NCBI GenBank assembly: GCA_036276735.1 | Contig: DASUOH010000001.1 | Span: 1-48,839, forward strand | Source of the DNA: VRUE01 sp036276735 | Lineage (GTDB): Bacteria > Actinomycetota > Thermoleophilia > Solirubrobacterales > 70-9 | Length of the DNA stretch: 48,839 bases | Direction of reading: 5' to 3' | Part shown: piece after piece, positions 1-8,794 of the stretch | Position numbering within the stretch: the stretch's first letter is position 1 | How the letters are laid out: each line of letters starts with the position of its first letter | Translations under genes and position numbers: made by a program | Notes under the pieces: model-generated | Told to the model about the DNA's origin: nothing | The model's database searches: none | What the model saw: the letters and a program-made list of their open reading frames with translations, nothing else

Positions 1-69
1 TGGTCAACCGCGTCAGGGTCTCAAGGTGCGTCAGGGCGCTTCGGGCCAAGCGCGCCAGGGTTCTTGCGA

Positions 70-88
70 GGCGGTTCGGAGAACCGCC
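70..88. terminator. Hairpin upstream of the DUF1906 gene
   Basis: An 8-bp perfect stem (GGCGGTTC / GAACCGCC) with a 3-base loop lies 34 bases before the first start codon. No T-run follows. It could end a transcript entering from the left or sit in the leader of the next gene. The rest of bases 1-122 holds two copies of GCGTCAGGG and no gene that I can support. Confidence 0.35.
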
Positions 89-122
89 GCAACGTTGGAC
101 GTGTGGCACGGTTGGGGGAGAG

Positions 123-1853
123 ATGCGGCAAGCAGCAAAAGCCATGCCGCTCCTCGTCGCCATGCTGCTCGCCCTGCTGGGCGGCGGCGCGGCCGCCGCG
201 GAGGAGCAGGGCGCGAGGACGGTCTACTTCGCGGGTGAGCAGGTCCAGGTCCCGCCCGGCTGGCCGGTGATCCGGCTCGCCGAGCACCCGCGCGCCTGTG
301 TGCGGCTCGACCGCAAGGCCGTCTACCTCGGCCGGCCGAGCGCCGAGCAGCGCTGCCCGGCCGAGGCGATGGGCCGCCGCCGCGCGATCTTGATCGGCGC
401 CGGTTCGGCTGACGGGTCGCCATTGGGCGCGGCCGGCGCCAGTGCCGCCCCGCGCGCCGTCATCTCGGTCGGGGACTTCACCGGCCTCGGCTTCGACGCT
501 TGCGCGGCACCCTCGCGAAGCGCGATGCGCGCCTGGGACGATTCGCCCTACCGGGCGATCGGCATCTACATCGGCGGCCTCAACCGGGGCTGCTCGCAGC
601 CCAACTTGACCTCTAGCTGGGTCGCCGAACAGGTCTCGCTGGGCTGGCACCTGATCCCGACCTACGTCGGCCTGCAGGCGCCGACCAGCAGCTGCACCTC
701 GTGCGCGCTTCTCAGTGCCGGCTCCGCCACGTTGCAGGGCAGCGCGGCCGCCGACGACGCGGTCGAGCGGGCGCGCGAAGTCGGCATCGGCCCCGGCAGC
801 CCGATCTACTTCGACATGGAGGGCTATTCGCGCACCGCCAGCGCCACCAACGCGACGCTCACCTTCCTCTCGGCCTGGACGCAGCGCATCCACGCGCTCG
901 GCTACGAGTCGGGCGTCTACAGCAGCGCCAGCTCGGGGATCGCCGACCTGGTCAGCCGGCTCGGCACCGGCTACTTCCATCCCGACCACATCTGGATCGC
1001 CAACTGGGACGGGCGGCGCACCGCCGACGATCCCTACGTGCCCGACGACGCCTGGAGCGAGCACCAGCGCATCCGCCAGTACCGCGGCGGTCACGACGAG
1101 CGCTGGGGCGGGGTGACGATCAACATCGACAACAACTACGTCGAAGGGGGGACGGCGGGCGGCTCGGGGTCGAGTGCAACCGCGGACCCGAAGGGCAAGG
1201 TGGACCTGGTCGAAGCGCCGCAGCCCGGCCAGGTGCGGGTGAGCGGCTGGGCATTCGACCCCAGCGCCCCCGGCACGGCGGTCGCGATCCGCGTCTACGT
1301 CGGCGGCAAGGCCGGCAAGCGCGGCGCCGTGCGCCAGGAGCTCGGTCCGGTCGCGACCCAGCACCGGCCCGACCTCGCGGCTCGCTTCCGCGCCTCGGGC
1401 GGCCTCGGCGGCTTCGACGTCAGCTTCCCGACCGCGAAGACCGGCCGTGAGCGCGTATGCGCCTACGCGGTGAACCTCGGCGAGGGCGCCGACAAGAAGC
1501 TTGGCTGCCGCACGGTCGGCGTGCGAGTGCCACTCTCCGTCCTGCGCGCCGAGGGCGGCCCCCGCGCGGTGCGGATCGGCATCCGCTGCGAGTGGCCGGC
1601 CAGCGTCCAGTGCCCGGGCCGGATCGCGCTGCGAGCCCGCAAGCGGCTGCATCTCGGCCGCGGCCGAACGCGCCTCGTCGAGCTGCCGATCGCCCGGGTT
1701 CCGATCCGCCTTGCCGGGGGGGCGAGCGCCTCGGTCCGCGTCCCGCTCAACCGGCGCGGCATCGGCCTGCTGCGGGAGCGCGGCGAGCTGCGGGCGCGTC
1801 TGGTGGTCGCCGTCCCCGACGCCCGCATCGTCCGCTGGGTCCCGCTGCCCTAG
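123..1853 (+). CDS. Secreted DUF1906 (Rv2525c-like) glycoside-hydrolase-like protein
   Basis: A 576-residue exported protein. Residues 1-26 form a signal peptide ending in an Ala-rich stretch. Residues 30-95 carry the small Cys-containing N-terminal module often seen in actinobacterial exported proteins. Residues about 115-343 match the DUF1906 glycoside-hydrolase-like fold: FDAC near 124, YFDMEG near 229-234 with acidic D231 and E233, and IDNNYVEG at its end. A second module (about 358-480, with a GWAFDP motif and paired Cys) and a basic C-terminal module follow. The fold is known from Rv2525c, a Tat-exported protein of the mycobacterial cell wall, so a wall-glycan role is inferred. A GGGGGAG stretch precedes the ATG. 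A later ATG at 144 would shorten the signal peptide. The enzymatic activity of this family is not settled. Confidence 0.85.
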   Translation: MRQAAKAMPLLVAMLLALLGGGAAAAEEQGARTVYFAGEQVQVPPGWPVIRLAEHPRACVRLDRKAVYLGRPSAEQRCPAEAMGRRRAILIGAGSADGSPLGAAGASAAPRAVISVGDFTGLGFDACAAPSRSAMRAWDDSPYRAIGIYIGGLNRGCSQPNLTSSWVAEQVSLGWHLIPTYVGLQAPTSSCTSCALLSAGSATLQGSAAADDAVERAREVGIGPGSPIYFDMEGYSRTASATNATLTFLSAWTQRIHALGYESGVYSSASSGIADLVSRLGTGYFHPDHIWIANWDGRRTADDPYVPDDAWSEHQRIRQYRGGHDERWGGVTINIDNNYVEGGTAGGSGSSATADPKGKVDLVEAPQPGQVRVSGWAFDPSAPGTAVAIRVYVGGKAGKRGAVRQELGPVATQHRPDLAARFRASGGLGGFDVSFPTAKTGRERVCAYAVNLGEGADKKLGCRTVGVRVPLSVLRAEGGPRAVRIGIRCEWPASVQCPGRIALRARKRLHLGRGRTRLVELPIARVPIRLAGGASASVRVPLNRRGIGLLRERGELRARLVVAVPDARIVRWVPLP

Positions 1854-1866
1854 CGGGTCGAGCCGT

Positions 1867-2631
1867 TCAGCCCGGCAGGGGTCGGTACTCGCGGCCCGGC
1901 TCCAGCGGCTCGAGCCGGATTCCGTCCTCGTCGACGAGATAGTCGTAGCCGATCGCCTGGAGCTTGCGGTCGGGGTCCAGGCGGTTGTAGAGGTCCATCC
2001 GGGCCTGCCGGTCCTCCGGCCGGATCATTCGCAGGTGATAGAGCCGCAGGTCGGCGGCGGGGTATTCGCCCGCGAGTGGGGGCCAGGGTGCCCAGATCGA
2101 GTGCAAGCGGCGCTCGTGGAAGCGGTGCCCGCGATCGGCTTTGAACAGGCATGCCTTGCGCTTCTCCCCCCAGATCCCGTCCATCCGCATCCGGTCGTTG
2201 GCTCCCCACAGCTCGCGGAAGGGGACCCACAGCGCGGTCGTGCCGCCGCGCTCCGCGGCGTCGATCTCGGTTTCGGCGCGGCGCCGGAAATCGCGCTCCA
2301 ATCGCTCGTCCGCGTCGATTCCGAGCAGCCAGTCGGCGTGATCCCAGCCGGCTTCGATCAGCCTCTTGTGGTTCCTGCCGTCCTCGTTGTCCCCCTGGGA
2401 GCCGGGAGGGACCGCCAGCACATCCAGGGTCAGCGGCTGCGCTTCCACATAGGCGCGCGAGGCGTCGGACGACTGGTCGTCGAGCCCGATCAGGCCGTCG
2501 ACCTGGCCCTCGAGGTTCTCGAAGAGGCCCGGAAGGAACCGCATCTCGTCACGGAACGTGAGTAGCGCGATCAGCCGCCTCTGTGGACGGCGGCGCAGGC
2601 GTGGCAGTCGAGGAATTCGCAAGCGCGCCAC
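1867..2631 (-). CDS. Glycosyltransferase family 2-like protein
   Basis: A 254-residue cytoplasmic protein with a short GT-A fold. The N-terminal basic stretch is followed by a nucleotide-binding strand (LIALLTF), a GLDDQSSDAS motif near residue 50, and IDADE near residue 105, the metal-binding DxD-type site of family 2. The His-, Arg- and Trp-rich second half fits the acceptor side. It starts at GTG with no clear ribosome site. It converges on the DUF1906 gene (13 bases between stops) and diverges from the PPOX gene (23 bases). The acceptor and donor sugars cannot be read from the sequence. A role in the glycan locus to the right is likely from proximity. Confidence 0.8.
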   Translation of the reverse strand: MARLRIPRLPRLRRRPQRRLIALLTFRDEMRFLPGLFENLEGQVDGLIGLDDQSSDASRAYVEAQPLTLDVLAVPPGSQGDNEDGRNHKRLIEAGWDHADWLLGIDADERLERDFRRRAETEIDAAERGGTTALWVPFRELWGANDRMRMDGIWGEKRKACLFKADRGHRFHERRLHSIWAPWPPLAGEYPAADLRLYHLRMIRPEDRQARMDLYNRLDPDRKLQAIGYDYLVDEDGIRLEPLEPGREYRPLPG

Positions 2632-2654
2632 TCTAGTGGCAGTCTTCCCCGTCG

Positions 2655-3122
2655 ATGAGCCGCCGCGACAAGATCAAGCTCAGTGACGAGGAGCTGCTGG
2701 AACTGCTCGAGGCCGAGCGGATCGCGGTCGTCTCGACCAACGGTCCGCGCGGCTGGCCGCACTCGATGCCGCTCTGGTTCGTGCCCCGCGGCGGCGAGGT
2801 CTGGATCTGGACCTATGCCAAGTCGCAAAAGGTCCGCAACCTCGAACGCGACCCGCGCGCCACGGTGCTGATCGAGGCGGGGCACGAGTACGCCGAGTTG
2901 CGCGGCGCGATGATCGAGGCCGAGGCCCGTCTCCACCGCGACTTCGAGACCGTAATCGGGTTCGCGGAGGAGCTGACCATGCGCTACGCGGAGGGCATTT
3001 CCTCCGTGGAGGGCGACGCCAAGGCGGCGCTCGAAGCACAGGCGCCGAAACGGGTGGCGATCCAGCTCGCGGCGATCCGGGTTGCGACCTGGGACCACCG
3101 TAAGCTGGGCGGCCGCTACTGA
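2655..3122 (+). CDS. Pyridoxamine 5'-phosphate oxidase family (PPOX) flavin/deazaflavin-binding protein
   Basis: A 155-residue single-domain split-barrel protein. The first strand reads AVVSTNGPRGWPHSMPLWF (residues about 23-41), typical of the PPOX-fold group that binds FMN or F420. The segment KVRNLERDPRATVLIE (about 57-72) is the conserved cofactor-side helix and strand. The C-terminal VATWDHRK motif is usual in actinobacterial members. Many homologues in this phylum are annotated as F420-dependent, but the cofactor cannot be decided here. Its 3' end is followed after 22 bases by the glycosidase gene, so the two are probably co-transcribed, with no obvious functional link. Confidence 0.85.
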   Translation: MSRRDKIKLSDEELLELLEAERIAVVSTNGPRGWPHSMPLWFVPRGGEVWIWTYAKSQKVRNLERDPRATVLIEAGHEYAELRGAMIEAEARLHRDFETVIGFAEELTMRYAEGISSVEGDAKAALEAQAPKRVAIQLAAIRVATWDHRKLGGRY

Positions 3123-3144
3123 CCCGGAAGGACCCTGGAAGAAG

Positions 3145-4263
3145 ATGAAAGCGTCGAAGACCGCACCCGCCGCGATCCTGCTCACCGCTCTGGTGGCGAT
3201 CGCCTCGCTCGTCGCGCTGCTCGTGCCGCCGCCCGCCAAGGCGGTCTCGCGCTCGTTCTTCGGCATCGTTCCGCAGACCGGCCTAACCGAACAGGACGCC
3301 GAATACATGCGCGCGGCGCGGATCGGCTCGGTGCGCTGGCCGTTCGCCTGGTCGGGGGCGCAGCCCGACCCGCAGGGCTTCGAGTGGGGGCCGTTCGACG
3401 AAATCGTCACGATCGCTGCCCGGCAGCGCTTGCGCATCCTGCCCTTCGTCTACTCGACCCCGAGCTGGGTGACGCGCAAATTCACCGTCATGCCGGTCAA
3501 CAACGGGCGCCAGCGGCGCGCCTGGTCTGCCTTCCTCGCGGCGGCGGTCGAACGCTACGGTCCGCGCGGCGACTTCTGGGCCGAACATGGGCCGGGCACG
3601 CCCGACCCCCTGCCGAGGATGCCGATCGTCGACTGGCAGATCTGGAACGAGGCCAACTTCTTCTACTTCACGACGCCCGCCTCGCCGACCGCCTACGCCC
3701 GGCTCGTCAAGCTCTCCGACCGAGCGATGAGGCGCGCTGACCCGGCTGCGCGACTGATGCTCTCAGGGCTCTTCGCGGAGCCGAGCGCCAGGCCGCCGAG
3801 GGCGATGCACGCGACCGACTTCCTCGATCGGCTCTATGGCGTCCCTGGGATCAAGCGCAGCTTCGAGGGCGTCGCCCTCCACCCCTACGCGGAAGACGCG
3901 GCCGACCTGGAGCGGATGACCGAGGGGCTGCGCAGCGTGATGGTCCGCAACGGCGACCCCGGCGCCCGCCTCTACATGACCGAGATGGGCTGGGGCTCAC
4001 AGCACAATCCCAACCTGGTCAGCTTCGAGCAGGGGGTCGGCTTCCAGCTGCGCGAGATGCGCCTCGCCTACCGCTACCTGATCGGCAACCGCGGTCGCCT
4101 CAACCTCAAGGGCACCTACTGGTTCACCTGGAAAGACGTGACCGGATCCTGCAACTTCTGCGACTCGACCGGCTTCTTCCGACGCAACAACGGCCCCCGA
4201 CTGAAGCCGAAGGCGGCCTGGCGGACCTTCGTCGACATCACCGGCGGGCGAGCGCGGCCGTAG
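3145..4263 (+). CDS. Secreted clan GH-A glycosidase with C-terminal CxxC motif (paralogue 1 of 3)
   Basis: A 372-residue exported protein. The chosen ATG is preceded by GGAAG and starts a clear signal peptide (about 1-33, ending AKA). An upstream in-frame ATG at 3082 would overlap the PPOX gene and spoil that peptide. The rest is one TIM barrel of clan GH-A. WQIWNEAN (165-171) holds the acid/base E169, with Ala in place of the usual Pro after NE. YMTEMGWG (277-284) holds the nucleophile E280. GVALHPY (242-248) is the conserved middle strand. Near the end SCNFC places C336 and C339 as a CxxC pair that recurs in the genes at 34908 and 36040. Linkage and substrate are unknown. Context suggests action on the surface glycan made by the neighbouring genes. 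Confidence 0.82.
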   Translation: MKASKTAPAAILLTALVAIASLVALLVPPPAKAVSRSFFGIVPQTGLTEQDAEYMRAARIGSVRWPFAWSGAQPDPQGFEWGPFDEIVTIAARQRLRILPFVYSTPSWVTRKFTVMPVNNGRQRRAWSAFLAAAVERYGPRGDFWAEHGPGTPDPLPRMPIVDWQIWNEANFFYFTTPASPTAYARLVKLSDRAMRRADPAARLMLSGLFAEPSARPPRAMHATDFLDRLYGVPGIKRSFEGVALHPYAEDAADLERMTEGLRSVMVRNGDPGARLYMTEMGWGSQHNPNLVSFEQGVGFQLREMRLAYRYLIGNRGRLNLKGTYWFTWKDVTGSCNFCDSTGFFRRNNGPRLKPKAAWRTFVDITGGRARP

Positions 4264-4837
4264 CGGCGGGCACAAGGTCGAAGCGGCGGACGAGCGGCGC
4301 CTGCTCCGTCCCGGCGACGGCCAGGGCGGCAGCCCACTCGTCGCCCAGGTCGAGCGGCAGCACCCGCACGGGCCGGTCCGGCGGTGGCTCGGCGAGGCCG
4401 ACGCCGAAGCACTTACCGACCGCCTCGCGGCGCACCCAGTCCTCGTAAAAGGGGACCGCACGACGACCGCGCCGCTCTACGTCGATCCCCACCTCCCGCC
4501 CTGCGGCAGCCGCGATCAGCGCCAGCTCGCCCGAATGACTGAGGCTGAAGCGGAGCGCCGAGTCACCGGCGAGGCGGGGCTTGCCACCCCGGTCGACGAG
4601 CAGCTCCAGCTCACTCGGCTCGGCGGCGACGTAGCGCGACAGAGCAATCCGCAGCGCCCAGCGAGAGGCGGCCCAACGTTGCCGCCGCGCCGCCACCTGG
4701 ATAGCCGCCGCGCGGCGACGATCAGGCGCCGGCAGCCCCTCCGCCGCCGGCCAGTCGAGGCAGTCGAGGCAGGCTCGCCAGACGTGGACCTCGGCGCCCG
4801 ACTCGAGCGCGATTCGCTCCTCGGTAGGTGGAGTCAC
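4238..4837 (-). CDS. 4'-phosphopantetheinyl transferase superfamily protein
   Basis: A 199-residue Sfp-like enzyme that would move the 4'-phosphopantetheine arm of CoA to a serine of a carrier protein. Signature parts are in order: GGKPRL (84-89), RFSLSHSG (96-103), VGIDVERR (116-123) with metal ligands D119 and E121, and WVRREAVGK (134-142) with E138 and K142. Its end overlaps the glycosidase on the other strand by 26 bases. It starts at GTG, 7 bases after a TAGCTT box shared with the divergent GT4 gene. No PKS, NRPS or acyl carrier protein gene is in the window, so its partner must lie elsewhere. It could be the general AcpS-like activator of the cell. Confidence 0.88.
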   Translation of the reverse strand: MTPPTEERIALESGAEVHVWRACLDCLDWPAAEGLPAPDRRRAAAIQVAARRQRWAASRWALRIALSRYVAAEPSELELLVDRGGKPRLAGDSALRFSLSHSGELALIAAAAGREVGIDVERRGRRAVPFYEDWVRREAVGKCFGVGLAEPPPDRPVRVLPLDLGDEWAAALAVAGTEQAPLVRRFDLVPAATAALARR

Positions 4838-4843
4838 GGCGCG

Positions 4844-4850
4844 TAAGCTA
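4844..4850. promoter_or_regulatory. Symmetric -10 element for two divergent leaderless genes
   Basis: The 13-base near-palindrome GCGTAAGCTACGC supplies TAAGCT on the plus strand, 8 bases before the GTG at 4858. On the minus strand it supplies TAGCTT, 7 bases before the GTG at 4837. Only 20 bases separate the two genes. The spacing is that of leaderless actinobacterial promoters. No convincing -35 is seen on either side. Confidence 0.55.
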
Positions 4851-4857
4851 CGCGCCC

Positions 4858-6057
4858 GTGCGGCTCCTGCTCGCCACCAACCACCTCGGGCTAGGGGGCA
4901 GTGAGTCGTATCTGCTCACCGTGGCCGAGCAGCTCGACCGGCTCGGACACGAGACCGTTCTCTACACGCCCGAACCGGAAGGCGGCATCGAGGTTGCTCG
5001 CGAGCGGGCCATAACGCTCCTCGGCGAGGCGGCGCTCGACGGCGCATATGACGCGGCGATAGTTCAGGACGCGGGGGTCAGCCTGGCGGTCGCCGATCGC
5101 CAGCCAGCACTGCGGCAGCTCTACGTCGCCCACAGCGCTGAGTTCGACCTGCAGACGCCGCCTCAGTTCGACGGCCTCGTCGGCGCGGTGGTCGTCCTCA
5201 ACGATCGGGTTGCGGAACGGATGCGCAGCCTCGCCACGAAGGCCGAGGTAGTCCGACTGCGCCAGCCGATCGACACGGTCCGCTTTGGGCCGCGCGGCAC
5301 ACTGCCGGAGGTGCCACGCAAGGCGTTGCTGCTCAGCAACACGCCGCACTCCGACCGCCTCACGATGCTGGAGCAGGCCTGCGCGGCGGCGGGGTTGGAG
5401 CTGAGCCGCCTTGGCGGGCTGGCCGGCCGCGTCGCGGACATCCGCCCGGCTCTCGCCGAGACCGACGTCGTGATCGGCTACGGCCGCTCGACCCTCGAGG
5501 CGATGGCATTCGGCCGGGCCGCCTACGTATTCGACTGGAAAGGGGGCGACGGTTGGGTGACTCCGGAGTCCTATCCAGCGATGGAGGCGAACGGGATCGC
5601 GGGCGGCGCCTGCGAGACGATCCTCGACGCCGAGCGGCTTGCCGATGACCTGCGCGGCTACGCCGCCTCGATGGGGCCGGTCAACCATGACATCGTGATG
5701 ACCCACCACCGGGCCAACGTCCACGCTCAGCAGCTGGTCTCGCTGATCGAGCGACTCGCGCCGCCCGCCACCCGGCCGCGCAGCGAGCTGCAGGAGATGG
5801 CGCGACTGGTACGGCTGGAGTGGCGGGCACGGCTCGAGATCAGCGGACTCGCCAACGAGAACGACTACCTGCGCAAGCTGCTCGACGCGACGCGCCAGCA
5901 AGTCGGCGAGGAGCGCCGCCGCGCCGACGAGGCGGAGCGGCGAGTGGACGAGCAGGCGAAGGCCTATGAAGCGACGGCGAGCTGGCGGTTGACGCGGCCG
6001 TTGCGGGCGCTCGGCCGGCTGCGTGAGCGGCTCTCGTCACTATGGTTCGCGCCGTGA
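4858..6057 (+). CDS. GT4-type (GT-B fold) glycosyltransferase with C-terminal coiled coil
   Basis: A 399-residue protein starting at GTG 4858. A longer start at 4828 would run into the divergent gene. The N-terminal LLLATNHLGLGGSESYLLT is the glycine-rich loop of GT-B family 4 enzymes. GYGRSTLEAMAFGRAAYVF in the second half is the donor-binding region, where the family usually has an E-x7-E motif. Here the segment is shortened and the sugar-binding site looks unusual. After about residue 310 comes a charged coiled coil ending in SWRLTRPLR and a basic amphipathic tail, a pattern common at the ends of membrane-associated polysaccharide glycosyltransferases. It heads a six-gene operon with 4-bp overlaps. 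Confidence 0.78.
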   Translation: MRLLLATNHLGLGGSESYLLTVAEQLDRLGHETVLYTPEPEGGIEVARERAITLLGEAALDGAYDAAIVQDAGVSLAVADRQPALRQLYVAHSAEFDLQTPPQFDGLVGAVVVLNDRVAERMRSLATKAEVVRLRQPIDTVRFGPRGTLPEVPRKALLLSNTPHSDRLTMLEQACAAAGLELSRLGGLAGRVADIRPALAETDVVIGYGRSTLEAMAFGRAAYVFDWKGGDGWVTPESYPAMEANGIAGGACETILDAERLADDLRGYAASMGPVNHDIVMTHHRANVHAQQLVSLIERLAPPATRPRSELQEMARLVRLEWRARLEISGLANENDYLRKLLDATRQQVGEERRRADEAERRVDEQAKAYEATASWRLTRPLRALGRLRERLSSLWFAP

Positions 6058-6836
6058 CGACCCTCTCGCTGGTGATCCCGGCGTACAACGAGCAAGAGCG
6101 GCTCCCCGACCTGCTGGAGACCTTGCGGACGAGCGCCGCCGCCGCGGTCGAGGGGGCGGGCATGAAGTTGCTCGAGGTGCTGATCGTGGACGACGGCAGC
6201 ACCGACCGCACCCGGCAGCTGTTGAGGGAAGCCGGCGAGCGCGACCCGCTGCTGAAGCCGGTGCTCGACTACGAGCGCAACCGCGGCAAGGGGGCGGCGT
6301 TCGCCTGCGGGGTGCGGCATGCCGAGGGCGATTACGTGCTACTCGCCGACGTCGACCTCTCGACGCCGTTGGATGAGCTGCCGACGCTCACCGAGGCGAT
6401 CCGCGGCGGTGCCGACATAGCGATCGGCTCGCGGGCCGTGCCGGGCGCGCGCGTCGAGCGCGGGCCCGCCCACCGCAAGCTCAGCGGCGCCGCCTTCAAC
6501 GGCACCGTGCGACTGCTCACGGGGCTGCGGCTGCGCGACACCCAGAACGGCTTCAAGCTCTTCCCGACCGAGGCCGCGAAGCGGCTCGTCGCCCAGCAGG
6601 CCTGTCCGGGCTTTGCCTTCGACGTCGAGATGCTGATGCGGGCCGACCGGTCGGGCCTGCAGATCGCCGAGGTGCCGATCCTCTACAAGCACGACGCGCG
6701 CTCCAGCGTCCGGGTCGCCTCGGCGAGCATGGACATGCTGAAGGACGTGGCCGGCCTCGCCTATCGGCTGCGGGTGAAGGGCGGCAGGCGGCGCTCGGCA
6801 GCGGCGGGGCGGCCAGATATCGTGCGCCGGCCTTGA
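6054..6836 (+). CDS. Polyprenyl-phosphate sugar synthase-like GT2 (Alg5/DPM type)
   Basis: A 260-residue GT-A enzyme. SLVIPAYNEQERL opens the domain. VDDGSTD (about 45-51) binds the nucleotide, and DVDLSTP (about 99-105) is the metal and donor site. FAFDVEML and the RDTQNGFKLF segment are typical of enzymes that move glucose or mannose to dolichyl or undecaprenyl phosphate. No transmembrane anchor is evident. GTG 6054 gives the 4-bp GTGA overlap that is the rule in this locus. ATG 6042 is four codons earlier and also possible. The product would be a lipid-linked monosaccharide donor for GT-C enzymes such as the next gene. Confidence 0.82.
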   Translation: MTTLSLVIPAYNEQERLPDLLETLRTSAAAAVEGAGMKLLEVLIVDDGSTDRTRQLLREAGERDPLLKPVLDYERNRGKGAAFACGVRHAEGDYVLLADVDLSTPLDELPTLTEAIRGGADIAIGSRAVPGARVERGPAHRKLSGAAFNGTVRLLTGLRLRDTQNGFKLFPTEAAKRLVAQQACPGFAFDVEMLMRADRSGLQIAEVPILYKHDARSSVRVASASMDMLKDVAGLAYRLRVKGGRRRSAAAGRPDIVRRP

Positions 6837-8794
6837 CCGGAGCACCCCCCACGCAGGCCCAGACGCAGCAACGATCCGGCTGGCGCTCGCTGCTCGACGA
6901 CCCGGCGGTTAGGTCGATCGTCGCCTACACGGTGGTGGCGATGGGCGCCCTGACCGCCGCCTACTTCACGGTCTTCACCGTCTGGGCCGGCTACGACGAC
7001 GAGGGGACGCTGCTCGTCACGCTGCAGGCCTTCGTCGACGGCGACGCCCTCTACCGCGACGTCTACTCGCCATACGGGCCGTTCTACCACGAGGTCTTCG
7101 GCGGCTTCTTCGCGCTCACGGGCATCGACGTCACCAACGACGCCAGCCGCTCGATCGTGATGGTCCTCTGGGTGGCGACGGCGTTCCTGTTCGGGATCGC
7201 CGCGCAGCGCCTCACCGGCCGCCTCGCGGTCGGGATCGTGGCGATGATCGCGGCCTTCGCGCCCCTCTACGTGCTGGCCAACGAGCCGATGCACCCGCAG
7301 GTGCTCTGTGTCCTCTTGCTGGGGATCTTCGTCGCCCTCGCCGTCTACGGGCCTGGCCGCCGCCCCCTCTGGCTGGGGGCCGCAGCGGGGGCGGCGGTCG
7401 GAGCGCTGCTGATGACCAAGCTCAACCTCGGCGTCTACGCGGCAGCCGCGGTCGTCCTCGCCGCAGCGCTGACGTTCGAGCCGCTGCGCCGCCGCCGTTG
7501 GCTGAGCTGGCCGCTGGTCGGCCTCGTCGTCGCCATGCCGCTGGTTGTCGTCTTCCGCGACCTCGACATTCCCGCCAACCGCGACATGGTCGCGGCGCAG
7601 GTACTTGCGATGGCCGCGGTCGCGATTGCCGCCTGGCCGCTCGGCCGGCCGCGCGAGGAACGAGGCAGCCCGCTGCCGACCTGGCTGCTCGGCGCGGCCG
7701 CCGGCTTCGGCGTCGCCGTGGTCGCGATCCTGGTCGCGATCGTCGCCACCGGCTCCCCGCTCTCCGACGTCTACCACGGCATGGTGACCGAGGCGATGCG
7801 GGTGCGGGAAGTCAACCCCGGCCAGCTCGCGATGGCGCCCGCGGTGGTCGACTGGGCCGTGGTCGCGGTCGCCGGCGCAGCGCTCACCGTGGTCTTCCGC
7901 GATCAGCGGACGGAGTCGCTCTCGCTGCTGCCCGCCCTCGTCCGTGTGGTGGCCGCGCTGGCGATCATCTTCTCGATCACCCGGGTGACCCCGCTCTCGC
8001 TCAGCCCCGCAGCCGGCAATCAGGCCTCGCTGGCGGCGGTGCTGGCCTGGATCGCGGTTGTCCCGCCGGGCGGCGCTGTCGAGGGCCCCTACAAGCGCTT
8101 CCTGCGGGTGATGCTGCCGGCGCTCGCGGTCGCCGAGGTGCTGCAGGTCTATCCGGTGCCGGGCAGCCAGGTGGGGATCGCCGCGCTGACCTTCGTTCCC
8201 GTGGCGGTCCTCTGCCTCGACGACGCGCTGACCTCGGCACGGGCCTGGGCGGCGGCGCGCGGCGGCTTCCTCCCACAGCGGGTCGGCGCCGTGGCGACGG
8301 CCGCGCTGGTCGCCCTGGCGAGCATCCTCGCGATCAACACGATCCTGCGCTCGATCGGCAACAACGCGGAGACCTACAGCAACAACTTCGAGCTCCCGTT
8401 CGAGGGGGCGAGCCTGCTGCGGGTGCCGGAAGCCGACGCCGCGAACTACACGCGTCTGGTCGAGCTGCTGCACGAGCATCGCTGCACCGACTTCATCGGC
8501 TATCCGAACGTCAACAGCCTCTACCTGTGGTCGGGGATCGAGCCGCCCGCCCCGGCGGCTCCCGGGGCCTGGATCGAGGCCCTCGACAGCGAGCGCCAGG
8601 CGCGGGTGGTCCGCCAGCTGCGCCGCTCGCCCCGTCCCTGCGCGATCCGCAACGAAGGTCAGGCCGGGGCCTGGCTGGGGGGCGCGCCGCCGCCCGACCG
8701 TCCCCTGGTCAACTACGTGAACCAGGAGTTCCGCCCCGTGGAGACGGTCGGCGAAGTGTTCGAATTCATGCTCCCGATCCGCCGCGGCTCGTGA
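6833..8794 (+). CDS. GT-C-type integral membrane glycosyltransferase
   Basis: A 653-residue polytopic membrane protein. It starts at TTG in a TTGA overlap with the preceding gene. After the first membrane helix, an outer loop carries YDDEG (about residue 51-55) and then LYRDVYSPYGPFYHEV. This is the acidic first-loop signature of GT-C enzymes of the ArnT/PMT_2 type. About a dozen hydrophobic segments follow, then a soluble tail of about 130 residues. GT-C enzymes use polyprenyl-phosphate sugars on the outer face of the membrane, which matches the DPM-like GT2 directly upstream. Acceptor and sugar are unknown. Confidence 0.75.
   Translation: MTGAPPTQAQTQQRSGWRSLLDDPAVRSIVAYTVVAMGALTAAYFTVFTVWAGYDDEGTLLVTLQAFVDGDALYRDVYSPYGPFYHEVFGGFFALTGIDVTNDASRSIVMVLWVATAFLFGIAAQRLTGRLAVGIVAMIAAFAPLYVLANEPMHPQVLCVLLLGIFVALAVYGPGRRPLWLGAAAGAAVGALLMTKLNLGVYAAAAVVLAAALTFEPLRRRRWLSWPLVGLVVAMPLVVVFRDLDIPANRDMVAAQVLAMAAVAIAAWPLGRPREERGSPLPTWLLGAAAGFGVAVVAILVAIVATGSPLSDVYHGMVTEAMRVREVNPGQLAMAPAVVDWAVVAVAGAALTVVFRDQRTESLSLLPALVRVVAALAIIFSITRVTPLSLSPAAGNQASLAAVLAWIAVVPPGGAVEGPYKRFLRVMLPALAVAEVLQVYPVPGSQVGIAALTFVPVAVLCLDDALTSARAWAAARGGFLPQRVGAVATAALVALASILAINTILRSIGNNAETYSNNFELPFEGASLLRVPEADAANYTRLVELLHEHRCTDFIGYPNVNSLYLWSGIEPPAPAAPGAWIEALDSERQARVVRQLRRSPRPCAIRNEGQAGAWLGGAPPPDRPLVNYVNQEFRPVETVGEVFEFMLPIRRGS

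Noticed and set aside
21..1652. Long open frame (543 codons) opposite the DUF1906 gene
   Set aside because: It is antisense to a gene with signal peptide and recognised domains, its translation is low-complexity Arg/Ala/Asp, and high GC leaves such frames open by chance.
6761..8479. 572-codon frame opposite the GT-C gene
   Set aside because: Repetitive Arg/Asp/His-rich translation without any domain; the other strand has clear membrane segments and a GT-C loop.
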